Source: Streptomyces wuyuanensis (lineage in GTDB: Bacteria; Actinomycetota; Actinomycetes; Streptomycetales; Streptomycetaceae). From it: a DNA stretch of 64,000 nt. Positions 8,245 to 16,643 of this stretch are shown one piece after another. Numbering within the stretch: position 1 is the stretch's first letter; the number at the start of each line of letters is the position of its first letter. The stretch is taken from the NCBI RefSeq assembly GCF_900103455.1, contig NZ_FNHI01000013.1, positions 62,001 to 126,000 on the forward strand, in the 5' to 3' direction. The notes under the pieces are model-generated. The model was not told the DNA's origin and made no database searches. It was given only the letters and a program-made list of their open reading frames with translations. A program made the position numbers and the translations under genes.

Positions 8245-8921
8245 CCATCCGCGTGATCATCGTCGACGACCAGGCCATGGTGCGCGCGGGGTTCGCCGCG
8301 CTGCTGGCCGCGCAGGCGGACATCGACGTCGTCGGCGAGGCCCCCGACGGCCGCCGGGGCATCGAGGCCGCCCGCGCCGCGCTCCCCGACGTGGTCCTGA
8401 TGGACGTGCGGATGCCGGAGCTGGACGGACTCGCCGCGGCACGCGAGATCCTGTCCCCGCCGCCGGGCGTGGTGCAGGTGCCGAAGGTGCTGATGCTGAC
8501 CACCTTCGACGTGGACGACTACGTGTACGAGGCGCTGCGCGCGGGCGCGTCCGGGTTCCTGCTGAAGGACGCCCCGCCGGCCGACCTGATCTCCGCGGTC
8601 CGGGTGGTCGCCGCGGGCGAGGCACTGCTGGCGCCGTCGGTGACCCGGCGGCTCATCGCCGACTTCGCGGCCCAGCGGCCGGCCCTCCGGAAGAACGGCG
8701 CCGCCCTGCGGCTCAACGGGCTCACGCCGCGCGAGACGGAGGTCCTGGAGCTGATCGCCCGCGGCCTGTCCAACCAGGAGATCGCCGGCCGGCTGGTTCT
8801 CGCCGAGCAGACGGTCAAGACCCACATCGGCCGGGTGCTGTCGAAGCTCGGGCTGCGCGACCGCGCCCAAGCGGTGGTCTTCGCGTACGAGTCGGGCCTG
8901 GTGACCCCGGGCGACCGGTAG
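8241..8921 (+). CDS. NarL/LuxR-family response regulator
   Basis: A 226-residue two-domain regulator. The receiver domain (residues 1-120) has acidic pocket VDD (9-10), phospho-acceptor Asp55 in LMDVRMPELDG, and a conserved Lys in FLLKDAPP. The C-terminal LuxR-type HTH (residues ~155-220) has LTPRETEVLELIARGLSNQEIA and the recognition helix region TVKTHIGRVLSKLGL. The TTG start overlaps the kinase stop (TTGA), so the pair is translationally coupled. Matching palindromes upstream of the kinase and of the 9122 hydrolase make those two promoters its likely targets. Confidence 0.93.
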   Translation: MTIRVIIVDDQAMVRAGFAALLAAQADIDVVGEAPDGRRGIEAARAALPDVVLMDVRMPELDGLAAAREILSPPPGVVQVPKVLMLTTFDVDDYVYEALRAGASGFLLKDAPPADLISAVRVVAAGEALLAPSVTRRLIADFAAQRPALRKNGAALRLNGLTPRETEVLELIARGLSNQEIAGRLVLAEQTVKTHIGRVLSKLGLRDRAQAVVFAYESGLVTPGDR

Positions 8922-8922
8922 C

Positions 8923-8978
8923 CGCGGGCGGTCGGGCGGTGGTGATCGCGGGCGGTCGGGCGGTGATGATCGCGGGCG
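8923..8978. repeat. 24-bp imperfect tandem repeat
   Basis: Two full copies (8923-8946 and 8947-8970) and one partial copy (8971-8978) of a CGCGGGCGG-TCGGGCGGTG-containing unit follow the response-regulator stop. The second copy differs from the first at two positions. It may simply be slippage-generated, and no hairpin is evident. Confidence 0.7.
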
Positions 8979-8997
8979 CGCGCCCGGCCCGCCCCCT

Positions 8998-9039
8998 ACT
9001 CCGGTACCACCCCCGAATACCCCGGTATCACCCCGGAGT
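8998..9039. promoter_or_regulatory. palindrome cluster upstream of secreted DUF1023 hydrolase
   Basis: ATACC-CC-GGTAT (9017-9028) matches the core of the palindrome upstream of the kinase (ATACC-GG-GGTAT). An outer pair ACTCCGG (8998-9004) / CCGGAGT (9033-9039) and a GGTACC (9003-9008) surround it. The site ends about 83 bp before the hydrolase start. It is a candidate binding site for the neighbouring response regulator. Confidence 0.55.
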
Positions 9040-9121
9040 TGGCTCCCGGGTGTGACGCCCCCTCACCCGTCCCGTTCCTACCTTCCTCGCCGTCGACAGG
9101 ACGGACGAGGAAGAGGGGATC

Positions 9122-10192
9122 ATGCGACGGTTCAGAAGGACCCTGGCCGCGGTGGCGGTCGCGGCGGTCGTCGTCACCGGCACGGCGGGGTGGGCCTCGG
9201 GCACCTCCCAGACACCCGTCACGGGGCCGCCGCCCGGTTCGGAGGAATGGCGGGCGGACCGCTCGCTGGGCCGCGCCCTGCCCGACCCCGGCACCGCGGC
9301 CCCGGGTGACGTATCGGAGTTCTTCGCCGGCCTGACGGCTGCTCAGCGGCAACGGCTGCTCGTGCGGCACCCGTTCGTGGTCGGCAATCTCGACGGCGCA
9401 CCGCCGGCCCTGCGGTACCGGGCCAACGCCCTGGCGCCGGGCGGCGCTGCGGACGGCCGGCAGATCCTCGCGTACGACCCGCGCGGCCGCGGCCAGGTCG
9501 CCGAGGTCTTCGGGGACCTCACCCGGGCCGGCCGCGTCGCCGTCGTCGTCCCGGGCTCGGACATCGACGCCGGGACCTTCGACCGCACGCGTGAGATGGC
9601 GCGGTCGCTGTACGAGGCGGCGAACGACCGGGCGTGGGACGTCCCCGGAAGCGCCGCCGGCCACGGCCCCGCCGGGTACGACCGCGCCGGGAAGGCCACC
9701 GGGAGCGTCGCCGTGGTCGCCTGGGCCGGCTACACCACGCCCGTCGGCGTGGGCGTCGACGCCGCCACCGGGGACCTCGCCGAGGCCGGGGCCGAGCGGC
9801 TGGCGCGGTTCACCCGCGGCATCGCGGCGACCGGCGCCGCCCGCCCGGCCCTGTTCTGCCACAGTTACGGCTCCGTCGTCTGCGGTCTCGCCGCGCAGCG
9901 GGCCGGCGCCACGGACATCGTCGCCTTCGGCTCCCCCGGGATGCGCGCGGACAGCGTCGCCGACCTGCGCACCGACGCCCGCGTCTGGGCCGCCAAAGCC
10001 CCGTCCGACTGGATCTCCAAGGTGCCCCACGTCCGGCTCGCCGGACTCGGCCACGGAACCGACCCCACCGCACCCGAGTTCGGCGCCCGTCGGGTGCCCG
10101 CGGACGACACCGAGGGCCACACCGGCTACTTCGCGCGCGGCACCTCGTCGCTGCGCGCCTTCGCCTCGATCGCGCGGGGAGAGGCCCGATGA
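9122..10192 (+). CDS. secreted DUF1023 alpha/beta hydrolase (paralogue of the 4475 gene)
   Basis: A 356-residue exported protein. Residues 1-26 are a signal peptide (RRFRRTLAAVAVAAVVVTGTAG). The mature part shows FVVGNLDGAPPALRYRAN, RQILAYDPRGRGQVAEVFG and the nucleophile elbow LFCHSYGSVVCG (Ser near residue 248), with GSPGMRADS and GLGHGTDPT near the end. It is closely related to the protein at 4475 but lacks that protein's charged insertion. A strong RBS (GAGGAAGAGGGG) precedes the ATG. Its stop overlaps the start of the acyltransferase gene (ATGA), so the two are co-translated. The upstream palindrome links it to the adjacent two-component system. Confidence 0.85.
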   Translation: MRRFRRTLAAVAVAAVVVTGTAGWASGTSQTPVTGPPPGSEEWRADRSLGRALPDPGTAAPGDVSEFFAGLTAAQRQRLLVRHPFVVGNLDGAPPALRYRANALAPGGAADGRQILAYDPRGRGQVAEVFGDLTRAGRVAVVVPGSDIDAGTFDRTREMARSLYEAANDRAWDVPGSAAGHGPAGYDRAGKATGSVAVVAWAGYTTPVGVGVDAATGDLAEAGAERLARFTRGIAATGAARPALFCHSYGSVVCGLAAQRAGATDIVAFGSPGMRADSVADLRTDARVWAAKAPSDWISKVPHVRLAGLGHGTDPTAPEFGARRVPADDTEGHTGYFARGTSSLRAFASIARGEAR

Positions 10193-11391
10193 GGACACTC
10201 GCCCCGCTCGTCGCGAGGATCGAGGCGTCGACCCCGGCCCACCGCGACCGCGCGATCGACGGTCTGCGCGCCCTCGCGCTGCTGGCCGTGCCGGCCGGGC
10301 ACTGGATGCTCGGCGGTTTCACCGTGGACGCGGACGGCGCGATCCACAACGCGAGCCCGCTGTCCGCGTTCGGCGCCTTCGCGCCCGTCAGCTGGGTCCT
10401 GCAGATGCTGGGCATCTTCTTCCTGGTGGGCGGCTGTGCGTCGGCCCTCTCCTACCACCGCCGGCCCGGCGGTGCCACCGACTGGCTGAAGGGACGGGTG
10501 GCCCGGCTCGGACGCCCCGTGCTGGGTGTGACGGCCGTGTGGGCGGCGCTGATCGCGGTGCTGTCGGCCGCGGGCGTGCCGGACGACACCCTGCGGACCG
10601 GGGCGACGCTCGTGGTCCAGCCGCTGTGGTTCGTGGGCGTCTACGTCGTCGTCACCGCGCTCACACCGCTCTGCGTACGTGCCGCCCGGCGCCTCGGCGG
10701 TTGGTCCGCGGTACCGCTGCTGCTGTCCGTCGCCGCCGTCGACCTCCTGCGGTACGGGCCGTACGCCGGCGCCGTACCGTCCTGGCTGAGCGTGCTGAAC
10801 ATCCTCCCTGGCTGGCTCTTCGCCTACCAACTCGGCGTCTCCTGGGGCGAGAAGCGCATCGGCCGGCGCGGTGCGCTGCTGCTGGCGGCGGGCGGGGCCG
10901 CGCTGTTCGCCGTGCTGATCGGCGTCTTCCACTACCCGGCGTCGATGGTCGGGGTCCCCGGTGAGTCCCGCACCAACTCACATCCGCCGTCGCTGCTGGT
11001 CCTCGCGCTCGCCTCGGCGCAGAGCGGCGCGGCGATCCTGCTCCGCGAACGCATCGGCCGGCTGCTGGCACGGCCCGCGCTGTGGGCGCCGGTCGTCGTC
11101 GTCAACCTCTCCGCGATGACGATCCTCTGCTGGCACCAGACAGCGATGCTCGCCGCGGCGGTACCCGCGTCGTACGCGGGGGCCGTCCCGGGGCTGACGA
11201 CGGCGCCCGACACGCTGGGCTGGGTGGCCGCGCGGGCGGCCTGGCTGCCCGTGTTCGCCCTGCTGCTGGTGCTGATCGGCCGGTACGCACGGGGCTTCGA
11301 GCCTCCGTGGCGCGGCGTGGGCGCGGCCCGGCGCGCGGCGGCGGGCGTTCTCGCGCTGGGCTTCACGGCGTTCGTGCTGGGCTTGACGTAG
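10189..11391 (+). CDS. acyltransferase-3 family membrane protein
   Basis: A 400-residue integral membrane protein with about ten TM segments. The N-terminal motif HRDRAIDGLRALALLAVPAGHW fits acyltransferase-3 (OafA/WecH-type) enzymes, which transfer acyl groups to extracytoplasmic glycans, lipids or peptides. Other hydrophobic blocks include FFLVGGCASALSY and LSAMTILCWHQTAML. It overlaps the secreted hydrolase gene by 4 nt (ATGA). One plausible relationship is that one enzyme adds and the other removes an acyl group on the same surface molecule, but nothing in the sequence proves this. Confidence 0.82.
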   Translation: MRTLAPLVARIEASTPAHRDRAIDGLRALALLAVPAGHWMLGGFTVDADGAIHNASPLSAFGAFAPVSWVLQMLGIFFLVGGCASALSYHRRPGGATDWLKGRVARLGRPVLGVTAVWAALIAVLSAAGVPDDTLRTGATLVVQPLWFVGVYVVVTALTPLCVRAARRLGGWSAVPLLLSVAAVDLLRYGPYAGAVPSWLSVLNILPGWLFAYQLGVSWGEKRIGRRGALLLAAGGAALFAVLIGVFHYPASMVGVPGESRTNSHPPSLLVLALASAQSGAAILLRERIGRLLARPALWAPVVVVNLSAMTILCWHQTAMLAAAVPASYAGAVPGLTTAPDTLGWVAARAAWLPVFALLLVLIGRYARGFEPPWRGVGAARRAAAGVLALGFTAFVLGLT

Positions 11392-11460
11392 GAGGCCGCT
11401 CCGCCTGCGCGCCGCGGCCGAGCAGACGGCCGGGACCGGGATCGGCCCGGCGCGAGCGCG

Positions 11461-12466
11461 CTACTCGCGGGCCTCCGATGTCGAGGACATGTCCGGGTAC
11501 CGGTCCCCCACCACGCGCCCCGCGATCGGCTCCAGCAGCGCCAGGTCGCCGGGCGTGAGCGTGATCCGGGTGGCCGCGACGTTCTCCTCCAGGCGGCCCC
11601 GCTTGCGGGTGCCCGGGATGGGGACGACCGGGAGGCCGTGGACGCCGGCCCGCTGCTGGACCCAGGCGAGGGCGATCTGCGCCGGTGTGGCGCCGTGCGC
11701 GGCGGCGATCTTGCGGACGGGCTCCAGCAGTTGCGCGTTCGCCGCGGCCGCATCGCCGGTGAACCGCGGCTGCCGGCGCCGGAAGTCGCCCTCGGAGAGC
11801 TCCGCCGCGTTCGCGAACGCGCCGGTGAGGAAGCCCCGGCCGAGGGGCGAGTACGGCACCAGCGCCACGCCCAGCTCCGCGGCCGCGCCCACCGCGCTCC
11901 GCTCGACGGAGCGACTGAAGAGCGACCACTCGGACTGCAGCGCGGCGATGGGGTGGACGGCGTGCGCCTCGCGCACCGGTCACCTCGCTGAGTCCGAGAT
12001 GGCGGACCTTGCCCGCCCGCACGAGTTCCGCCATCGCGCCGACGGACTCGGCGAGCGGTACGCCGGGGTCGCGGCGGTGCATGTAGTAGAGGTCGATCAC
12101 GTCGACGCCGAGCCGGCGCAGACTGGCCTCCACCGCCTCGCGGATGTACGCGGGGTCGTTGCTGATGCCCCGGAAGGCCGGGTCGTCCGCGCGGCGGACG
12201 ATGGAGAACTTCGTGGCGAGGGTGATCTGGTCCCGGTGCGCCGTCACGAACGGCCTGAGGAACTCCTCGTTGGCGCCGCCGCCGTATATGTCGGCGGTGT
12301 CGAAGAGCGTGACGCCGGCCTCCAGCGCCGCGTCCAGGGTGTCGCGGGCCGCCGCCTCGTCGGTGTCTCCGTAGAACTCGCTCATGCCCATGCAGCCGAG
12401 CCCCTGCACCCCGACCTCGGGACCCGCCGTGCCGAGCCGTACCTTCTCGATCGTGCCGTCCGTCAT
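11461..12466 (-). pseudogene. aldo/keto reductase with internal frameshift
   Basis: Reading from 12466, the protein begins MTDGTIEKVRLGTAGPEVG and has the AKR features GLGCMGMSEFYG, FDTADIYGGG (catalytic Asp/Tyr region), LATKFSIVRR (catalytic Lys) and LYYMHRRDP (catalytic His). The frame breaks after HLGLSEVT near 11980. The remainder (REAHAVHPIAALQSEWSLFSR through PIPGTRKRGRLEEN to the TAG at 11461) continues in another frame. Only about 4 nt occupy the place where relatives have about 12, so roughly 8 nt seem missing. The product would be a cytosolic NADPH-dependent carbonyl reductase of the YajO/plant AKR type if intact. It lies 5 nt downstream of the MerR gene. It is either a true lesion or an assembly error. 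Confidence 0.8.
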
Positions 12467-12471
12467 GGGGC

Positions 12472-12927
12472 TCAGGGCCTCTCCGGCGCCCGCTGGGCGC
12501 CCGCATAGAAGTTGATCTTGTAGTCGAGCACGGCGAGGGTGTCCTGGAGTTCGGCGATCCGGGCGCGGACGTCGCGCCGCGTCGACTCCAGCAGCTCCTG
12601 CCGCTGCTCGTACGTGTCCTCGCCCGCGCGCGCCAGCTCGGCGTAGCGGACCATGTCGGCGACCGGCATCCCGGTCCGCCGGAGCTTGCCGACGAAGGTC
12701 AGCCAGTCCAGGTCGCGGTTCCTGAAGCGCCGCTGTCCGGTGTGCGAGCGGTCGATGTGCGGCATCAGGCCGATCCGCTCGTACCAGCGCAGCGTGTGCG
12801 CGCTCAGGCCGGTCCAGTCGGCGACCTCGCTGATGGTGTAGTGGTCCTGCCCGTCGGGGCGGGGATGGGCGGGGGGCGCCGATGCGCAGATGTCGGTCGT
12901 CGCGGATGTGGTCTCCAGCACCGTCAT
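12472..12927 (-). CDS. MerR-family transcriptional regulator
   Basis: A 151-residue regulator. After a ~28-residue lead, the winged HTH reads YTISEVADWTGLSAHTLRWYE, then RIGLMPHIDRSHTGQRRF, the classical MerR N-terminal domain. A long dimerisation helix follows (RQELLESTRRDVRARIAEL). There are no metal-binding cysteines, so a small-molecule or redox-insensitive MerR of the TipA/BltR-like class is likely. Its promoter has an unusually long 19-bp spacer containing a perfect palindrome, as MerR activators require. The aldo/keto reductase gene begins 5 nt after its stop, so both are transcribed together and presumably autoregulated. Confidence 0.9.
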   Translation of the reverse strand: MTVLETTSATTDICASAPPAHPRPDGQDHYTISEVADWTGLSAHTLRWYERIGLMPHIDRSHTGQRRFRNRDLDWLTFVGKLRRTGMPVADMVRYAELARAGEDTYEQRQELLESTRRDVRARIAELQDTLAVLDYKINFYAGAQRAPERP

Positions 12928-12934
12928 GACCTCC

Positions 12935-12965
12935 ACGCTAGAAGGTTCGAGTGCACTCGAAGCAA
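12935..12965 (-). promoter_or_regulatory. MerR-type promoter with 19-bp spacer and 16-bp palindrome
   Basis: On the minus strand, TTGCTT (12960-12965) is a -35 and TAGCGT (12935-12940) a -10, separated by 19 bp. TTCGAGTG-CACTCGAA (12946-12961), a perfect 16-bp palindrome, sits between them, which is the textbook geometry for MerR twist activation. The -10 ends only 7 bp before the ATG, so the transcript is probably leaderless or nearly so. Confidence 0.75.
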
Positions 12966-13024
12966 GCGAAATCCCGCCGGTTCCGCGCCGGGGGCGGCCG
13001 CCGGAGCGGTAGCCTCCTCCGTCC

Positions 13025-13490
13025 ATGAGCCTCGCACGACCCGCACTCCCCGACGACGCCGGAGAGCTGGTCCGCCTCCGTGCCGTCATGCTCGCGTCGA
13101 CGGCGCGGCACGAGACCTCGGAGACGGGCTGGCAGGCCGCCGCCGTCGAGACCTTCCGCAGGCGTCTCGCCGATCCCGAGGGGGACATGGCCGCCTTCGT
13201 GGTCGAGCGCCCCGGAGGACTCGCCGCCTGCGCCGTCGGCACGATCGAGCACCGCGTCGGGAGCCCTGCCGATCCCACGGGGAGGACCGGCCACGTCTTC
13301 AGTGTCGCCACCGATCCCGACCGGCGCCGCCGGGGCCACTCGCGCGCGTGCGTGGGGGGGGCTGCTCGGCTGGTTCCGGGCGCGCGGAGTCCGCCGGGTC
13401 GACCTGCGGGCGAGCGCCGAGGGCGAGCCCCTGTACGCCTCCCTCGGCTTCGTACGGACCCCGGATCCCGCGATGCGGCTGACCCTCTAG
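13025..13490 (+). pseudogene. GNAT acetyltransferase, frameshifted at a G8 run
   Basis: The first frame runs MSLARPALPDDAGELVRLRAVML through HVFSVATDPDRRRRGHSRACVGG, covering the N-terminal half of a GNAT domain up to the acetyl-CoA-binding RRRGHS loop. The rest (LLGWFRARGVRRVDLRASAEG, then EPLYASLGFVRTPDPAMRLTL) continues in another frame after the eight-G homopolymer at 13354-13361. One G more or less restores a ~155-residue acetyltransferase. Acceptor unknown. A homopolymer error in the assembly, real inactivation or phase-variable slippage are all possible. Confidence 0.75.
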
Positions 13491-13500
13491 GCTCGTAGCC

Positions 13501-14325
13501 ATGCAGAGCCTGGCGTTGATCGAGAACTGGCCCGTCCCCACCGCGGCCGCCGCAGTCGTGCGCGCGGACGGCACCGTCGCCGGTGCCCACGGCCCCACGG
13601 GGCACCGCTTCCCGCTGGCCTCGGTCACCAAGCCGCTCGCGGCCTACGCCGCGCTCGTCGCCTACGAGGAGGGCGCGGTTGAGCTGGACGAGCCCGCGGG
13701 GCCCGACGGCGCCACCGTGCGGCATCTGCTGGCGCACACCAGCGGCCTCGCGTTCGACGAGCACCGGGTGACGGCCCCGCCCGGGAACCGCCGGCTGTAC
13801 TCGAACGCCGGCTTCGAGGTGCTCGGCGACCACATCGCGAAGGCCACGGACATCCCGTTCGCCGAGTATCTGCGTCAGGCGGTGCTGGAGCCGCTGGGCA
13901 TGACCTCGACGACGCTCGACGGCTCGCCCGCGAAGGACGGCGTCTCGACGGTCGACGACCTCGCGCGTTTCGCCGCCGAGGTGCAGGCCCCGCGGCTGCT
14001 CGACCCCAGGACGGTCCTGGAGGCGATGTCGGTGGTGCACCCCGGCCTGTCCGGCGTGCTGCCCGGCTACGGCCACCAGAAGCCGAACGACTGGGGACTC
14101 GGCTTCGAGATCCGCGACGGCAAGTCCCCGCACTGGACCGGCTCCGCGTCCTCGCCCCGCACCTTCGGCCACTTCGGCCAGTCCGGCACGTTCCTGTGGA
14201 TCGACCCGGACGCCGGCGCCGCGTGCGTGGCGCTGAGCGACCGCGCCTTCGGGCCCTGGGCGGTCGAGGCATGGCCGCCGTTCACCGACGCGGTGCTCGC
14301 CGAACTGCGCGGCCGGGCGCACTGA
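13501..14325 (+). CDS. serine hydrolase, beta-lactamase/penicillin-binding-like fold
   Basis: A 274-residue protein with the SxxK motif SVTK (near residue 42), a YSN tyrosine motif (LYSNAGFEVLG, near residue 100) and HTSGLAFDEH. It ends with a GHFGQSGTFLWIDPD segment in the place of the KTG-type box (HFGQSG). These are typical class C beta-lactamase-related esterases/peptidases. No signal peptide is visible, so it is probably cytosolic. That argues against a true beta-lactamase and for an esterase or amidase role. It starts 10 nt after the GNAT pseudogene, in the same direction. Confidence 0.85.
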   Translation: MQSLALIENWPVPTAAAAVVRADGTVAGAHGPTGHRFPLASVTKPLAAYAALVAYEEGAVELDEPAGPDGATVRHLLAHTSGLAFDEHRVTAPPGNRRLYSNAGFEVLGDHIAKATDIPFAEYLRQAVLEPLGMTSTTLDGSPAKDGVSTVDDLARFAAEVQAPRLLDPRTVLEAMSVVHPGLSGVLPGYGHQKPNDWGLGFEIRDGKSPHWTGSASSPRTFGHFGQSGTFLWIDPDAGAACVALSDRAFGPWAVEAWPPFTDAVLAELRGRAH

Positions 14326-14538
14326 ACACCAGGGCGGTTCACACGGCCGGCCGGCAGCCCTTCGACGACCAAGGCCCCGCCCAACCGGTCCTCTCCCAGG
14401 GCGTCCTGACGACCCGCCGCACGTCCATGCCGAGCCCCGCCCGTCCGGACGCCGCCTCCACGCACGCGACATGGCGGCTGCCGGGCGCGGCGGGTCGGGT
14501 CCGGCGCCGCCGGCCGGGCACCGGGGAGCGGGGCCCGG

Positions 14539-15192
14539 TCAGCCGGACAGCTCCCACATCAGCACCTCCGCGGGCGCGGCCGCGGTGAGTTCGAGGCCGT
14601 CGGCATCCGTGATCCGGGCGGCGTCGCCGGGGCCCAGCGCCTCGCCGTCGATCCTGACGACGCCCCGGACGACGTGGACGTACACGAAGGGGGCGTCCGG
14701 CACGGCGGTCCGCTCGTCGCCGGCGAGGCGGCGCACGTGCAGCATCGCCCCGGCCTCCGGAAGCGCGTAGGGCGTCGAGTCGGCGATGCCGCGGACGATC
14801 TCGTAGGACGGTTCGCCGCCCGGCTCCTTCGGCGCGAGCCACATCTGCACGAACGTGAGCGGTGTGCCGGCGTCGTTCCGTTCGACGTGCCGCACCCCGC
14901 CGGCGGAGCTGAGCCGCTGGACGTCGCCCGGCCGTACGACGGTGGCGTGGCCCGCGGAGTCCCGGTGGGTCAGCTCGCCGTCCACCACCCACGTCACGAT
15001 CTCGGTGTGGCTGTGCGGGTGCTCGTCGAACCCGGCGCCGGGGGCGAGCCGCTCCTCGTTGCAGGCGATGACCGCGCCGAAGCGGAGGTTGTCCGGATCG
15101 TAGAAGCGACCGAACGAGAAGGAGTGCAGGGACTCGATGCCGGCGGACGCGTCCCCACCGCGGTAGCGCTCACCGGCGCGCCGTATGGACAT
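14539..15192 (-). CDS. pirin family protein (bicupin)
   Basis: A 217-residue bicupin. The N-terminal cupin (residues ~1-115) has SIRRAGERYRGG, LHSFSFGRFYDP and the metal-ligand segment DEHPHSHTEIVTWV, plus a conserved His in GELTHRDSAGH. The C-terminal cupin (residues ~130-217) ends AEVLMWELSG. It resembles the YhaK/YhhW pirin group, some members of which are quercetin 2,3-dioxygenases binding Fe(II) or Cu(II). It is cytosolic and monomeric in characterised relatives. It diverges from fasR across 165 bp and converges with the serine hydrolase across 213 bp in which I see no gene. Confidence 0.88.
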   Translation of the reverse strand: MSIRRAGERYRGGDASAGIESLHSFSFGRFYDPDNLRFGAVIACNEERLAPGAGFDEHPHSHTEIVTWVVDGELTHRDSAGHATVVRPGDVQRLSSAGGVRHVERNDAGTPLTFVQMWLAPKEPGGEPSYEIVRGIADSTPYALPEAGAMLHVRRLAGDERTAVPDAPFVYVHVVRGVVRIDGEALGPGDAARITDADGLELTAAAPAEVLMWELSG

Positions 15193-15357
15193 CACGCCTC
15201 CACCGTAGACGCCGGACCGGCCGGGCGGCCTCCCCGCGGTCCGCCCGTTCCTTATGCCGGGCGGAACCGGGGCGCCGGCGGTGGCCCACCGGGGTCCGGG
15301 GCCCTGTCCCGGACCCGCGTCTCCGCCGCGGCGTCCGGATAAGGCACTCTTGTCCCC

Positions 15358-16554
15358 GTGCCCCATCCCGAACCGGCTCTGCCCCCGAACGCCGCCCATC
15401 CGCACTCCGCGACCCTGAAGCGCCTGGAGCAGTCGTCCGGGCGCCTCGCCGCGAACGCGATCGCCCGCATGGACGAGACGCTGCCGTGGTACCGGGCGAT
15501 GCCCCCGGAGAACCGGTCGTGGATCGGCCTGGTCGCCCAGGCCGGTATCGCCGCGTTCACCGAATGGTTCCGGCACCCCGAGACGCCGCAGGCGATCTCG
15601 ACGGACGTCTTCGGCACCGCCCCGCGCGAGCTGACCCGTGCGATCACCCTGCGCCAGACCGTGGAGATGGTGCGGACGACCATCGAGGTCATGGAGTCCG
15701 CGATCGAGGAGGTCGCCGCGCCGGGCGACGAGTCCGTGCTGCGCGAGGCGCTGCTGGTCTACGCGCGGGAGATCGCCTTCGCGACCGCCCAGGTGTACGC
15801 GCAGGCCGCCGAGGCCCGCGGCGCATGGGACGCCCGGCTGGAGTCGCTCGTGGTCAACGCCGTGCTGTCGGGCGAGGCCGACGAAGGGGCCGTCAGCCGG
15901 GCCGCGGCGCTCGGCTGGAACGCCCCGGAGCACGTGTGCGTCGTGCTCGGCACAGCGCCCGACGGGGACAGCGAGCTGACGGTGGAGGCGATCCGGCGTG
16001 CGGCCCGGCACGCCAAGCTCCAGGTGCTGACGGGCGTGCTCGGCGACCGGCTCGTCGTGATCGCGGGCGGCAGCGACAACCCGCTGCACGTGGCGAAGGC
16101 CCTGATCGGCCCGTACGCGGCCGGCCCGGTGGTGGCGGGCCCCGTCGTGCCGGATCTGCTGGCGGCGACGAGGTCGGCACAGGCCGCGGCGGCCGGACTG
16201 AAGGCGTGCTCCGCGTGGCAGGACGCGCCGCGGCCGGTACTGGCGGATGATCTCCTTCCGGAGCGCGCGATCGCGGGCGATCCGTCCGCGCGAGAACAAC
16301 TGGTGGAGGAGATCTACAGACCGCTCGAGGAGGCGGGCTCGGCCCTCCTGGAGACGCTGAGTGTGTATCTGGAGCAGGCAAGCAGTCTGGAGGGGGCGGC
16401 ACGGATGCTGTTCGTGCATCCCAACACCGTCCGCTACCGGCTGCGACGTGTGACTGATGTCACCGGCTGGTCACCGTCCGATGTCCGTTCCGCGTTCACT
16501 CTGCGGATCGCGCTCATCCTCGGGCGTCTGGTAGACGGAGATCAGCAACTCTAG
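15358..16554 (+). CDS. fasR: PucR-family regulator of fatty-acid biosynthesis (FasR-type)
   Basis: A 398-residue regulator. Residues ~20-150 are an N-terminal RsbRD-like helical domain (LAANAIARMDETLPWY), ~170-300 a degenerate GGDEF-like module, and ~335-385 the PucR C-terminal HTH (LLETLSVYLEQASSLEGAAR, then MLFVHPNTVRYRLRRVTDVTG). Streptomyces FasR is the known activator of the fabD-fabH-acpP-fabF operon, and exactly that operon begins 89 bp downstream in the same direction. The start is a GTG. Position plus architecture make the identification secure; binding sites were not pinpointed. Confidence 0.9.
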   Translation: MPHPEPALPPNAAHPHSATLKRLEQSSGRLAANAIARMDETLPWYRAMPPENRSWIGLVAQAGIAAFTEWFRHPETPQAISTDVFGTAPRELTRAITLRQTVEMVRTTIEVMESAIEEVAAPGDESVLREALLVYAREIAFATAQVYAQAAEARGAWDARLESLVVNAVLSGEADEGAVSRAAALGWNAPEHVCVVLGTAPDGDSELTVEAIRRAARHAKLQVLTGVLGDRLVVIAGGSDNPLHVAKALIGPYAAGPVVAGPVVPDLLAATRSAQAAAAGLKACSAWQDAPRPVLADDLLPERAIAGDPSAREQLVEEIYRPLEEAGSALLETLSVYLEQASSLEGAARMLFVHPNTVRYRLRRVTDVTGWSPSDVRSAFTLRIALILGRLVDGDQQL

Positions 16555-16591
16555 GATTTTGTCGGACACCAACAATTCCCCTGACGGTTCT

Positions 16592-16622
16592 TGGTCCCTG
16601 TCCCCACGGGCGGCCGGGACCA
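16592..16622. promoter_or_regulatory. inverted repeat in the fasR-fabD gap
   Basis: TGGTCCC (16592-16598) and GGGACCA (16616-16622) form a perfect 7-bp inverted repeat with a 17-nt spacer, ending 21 bp before fabD. It may be a weak terminator/attenuator after fasR or part of the regulated fab promoter. Confidence 0.4.
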
Positions 16623-16643
16623 TCCACAAGAGAGAGTGTGAGG

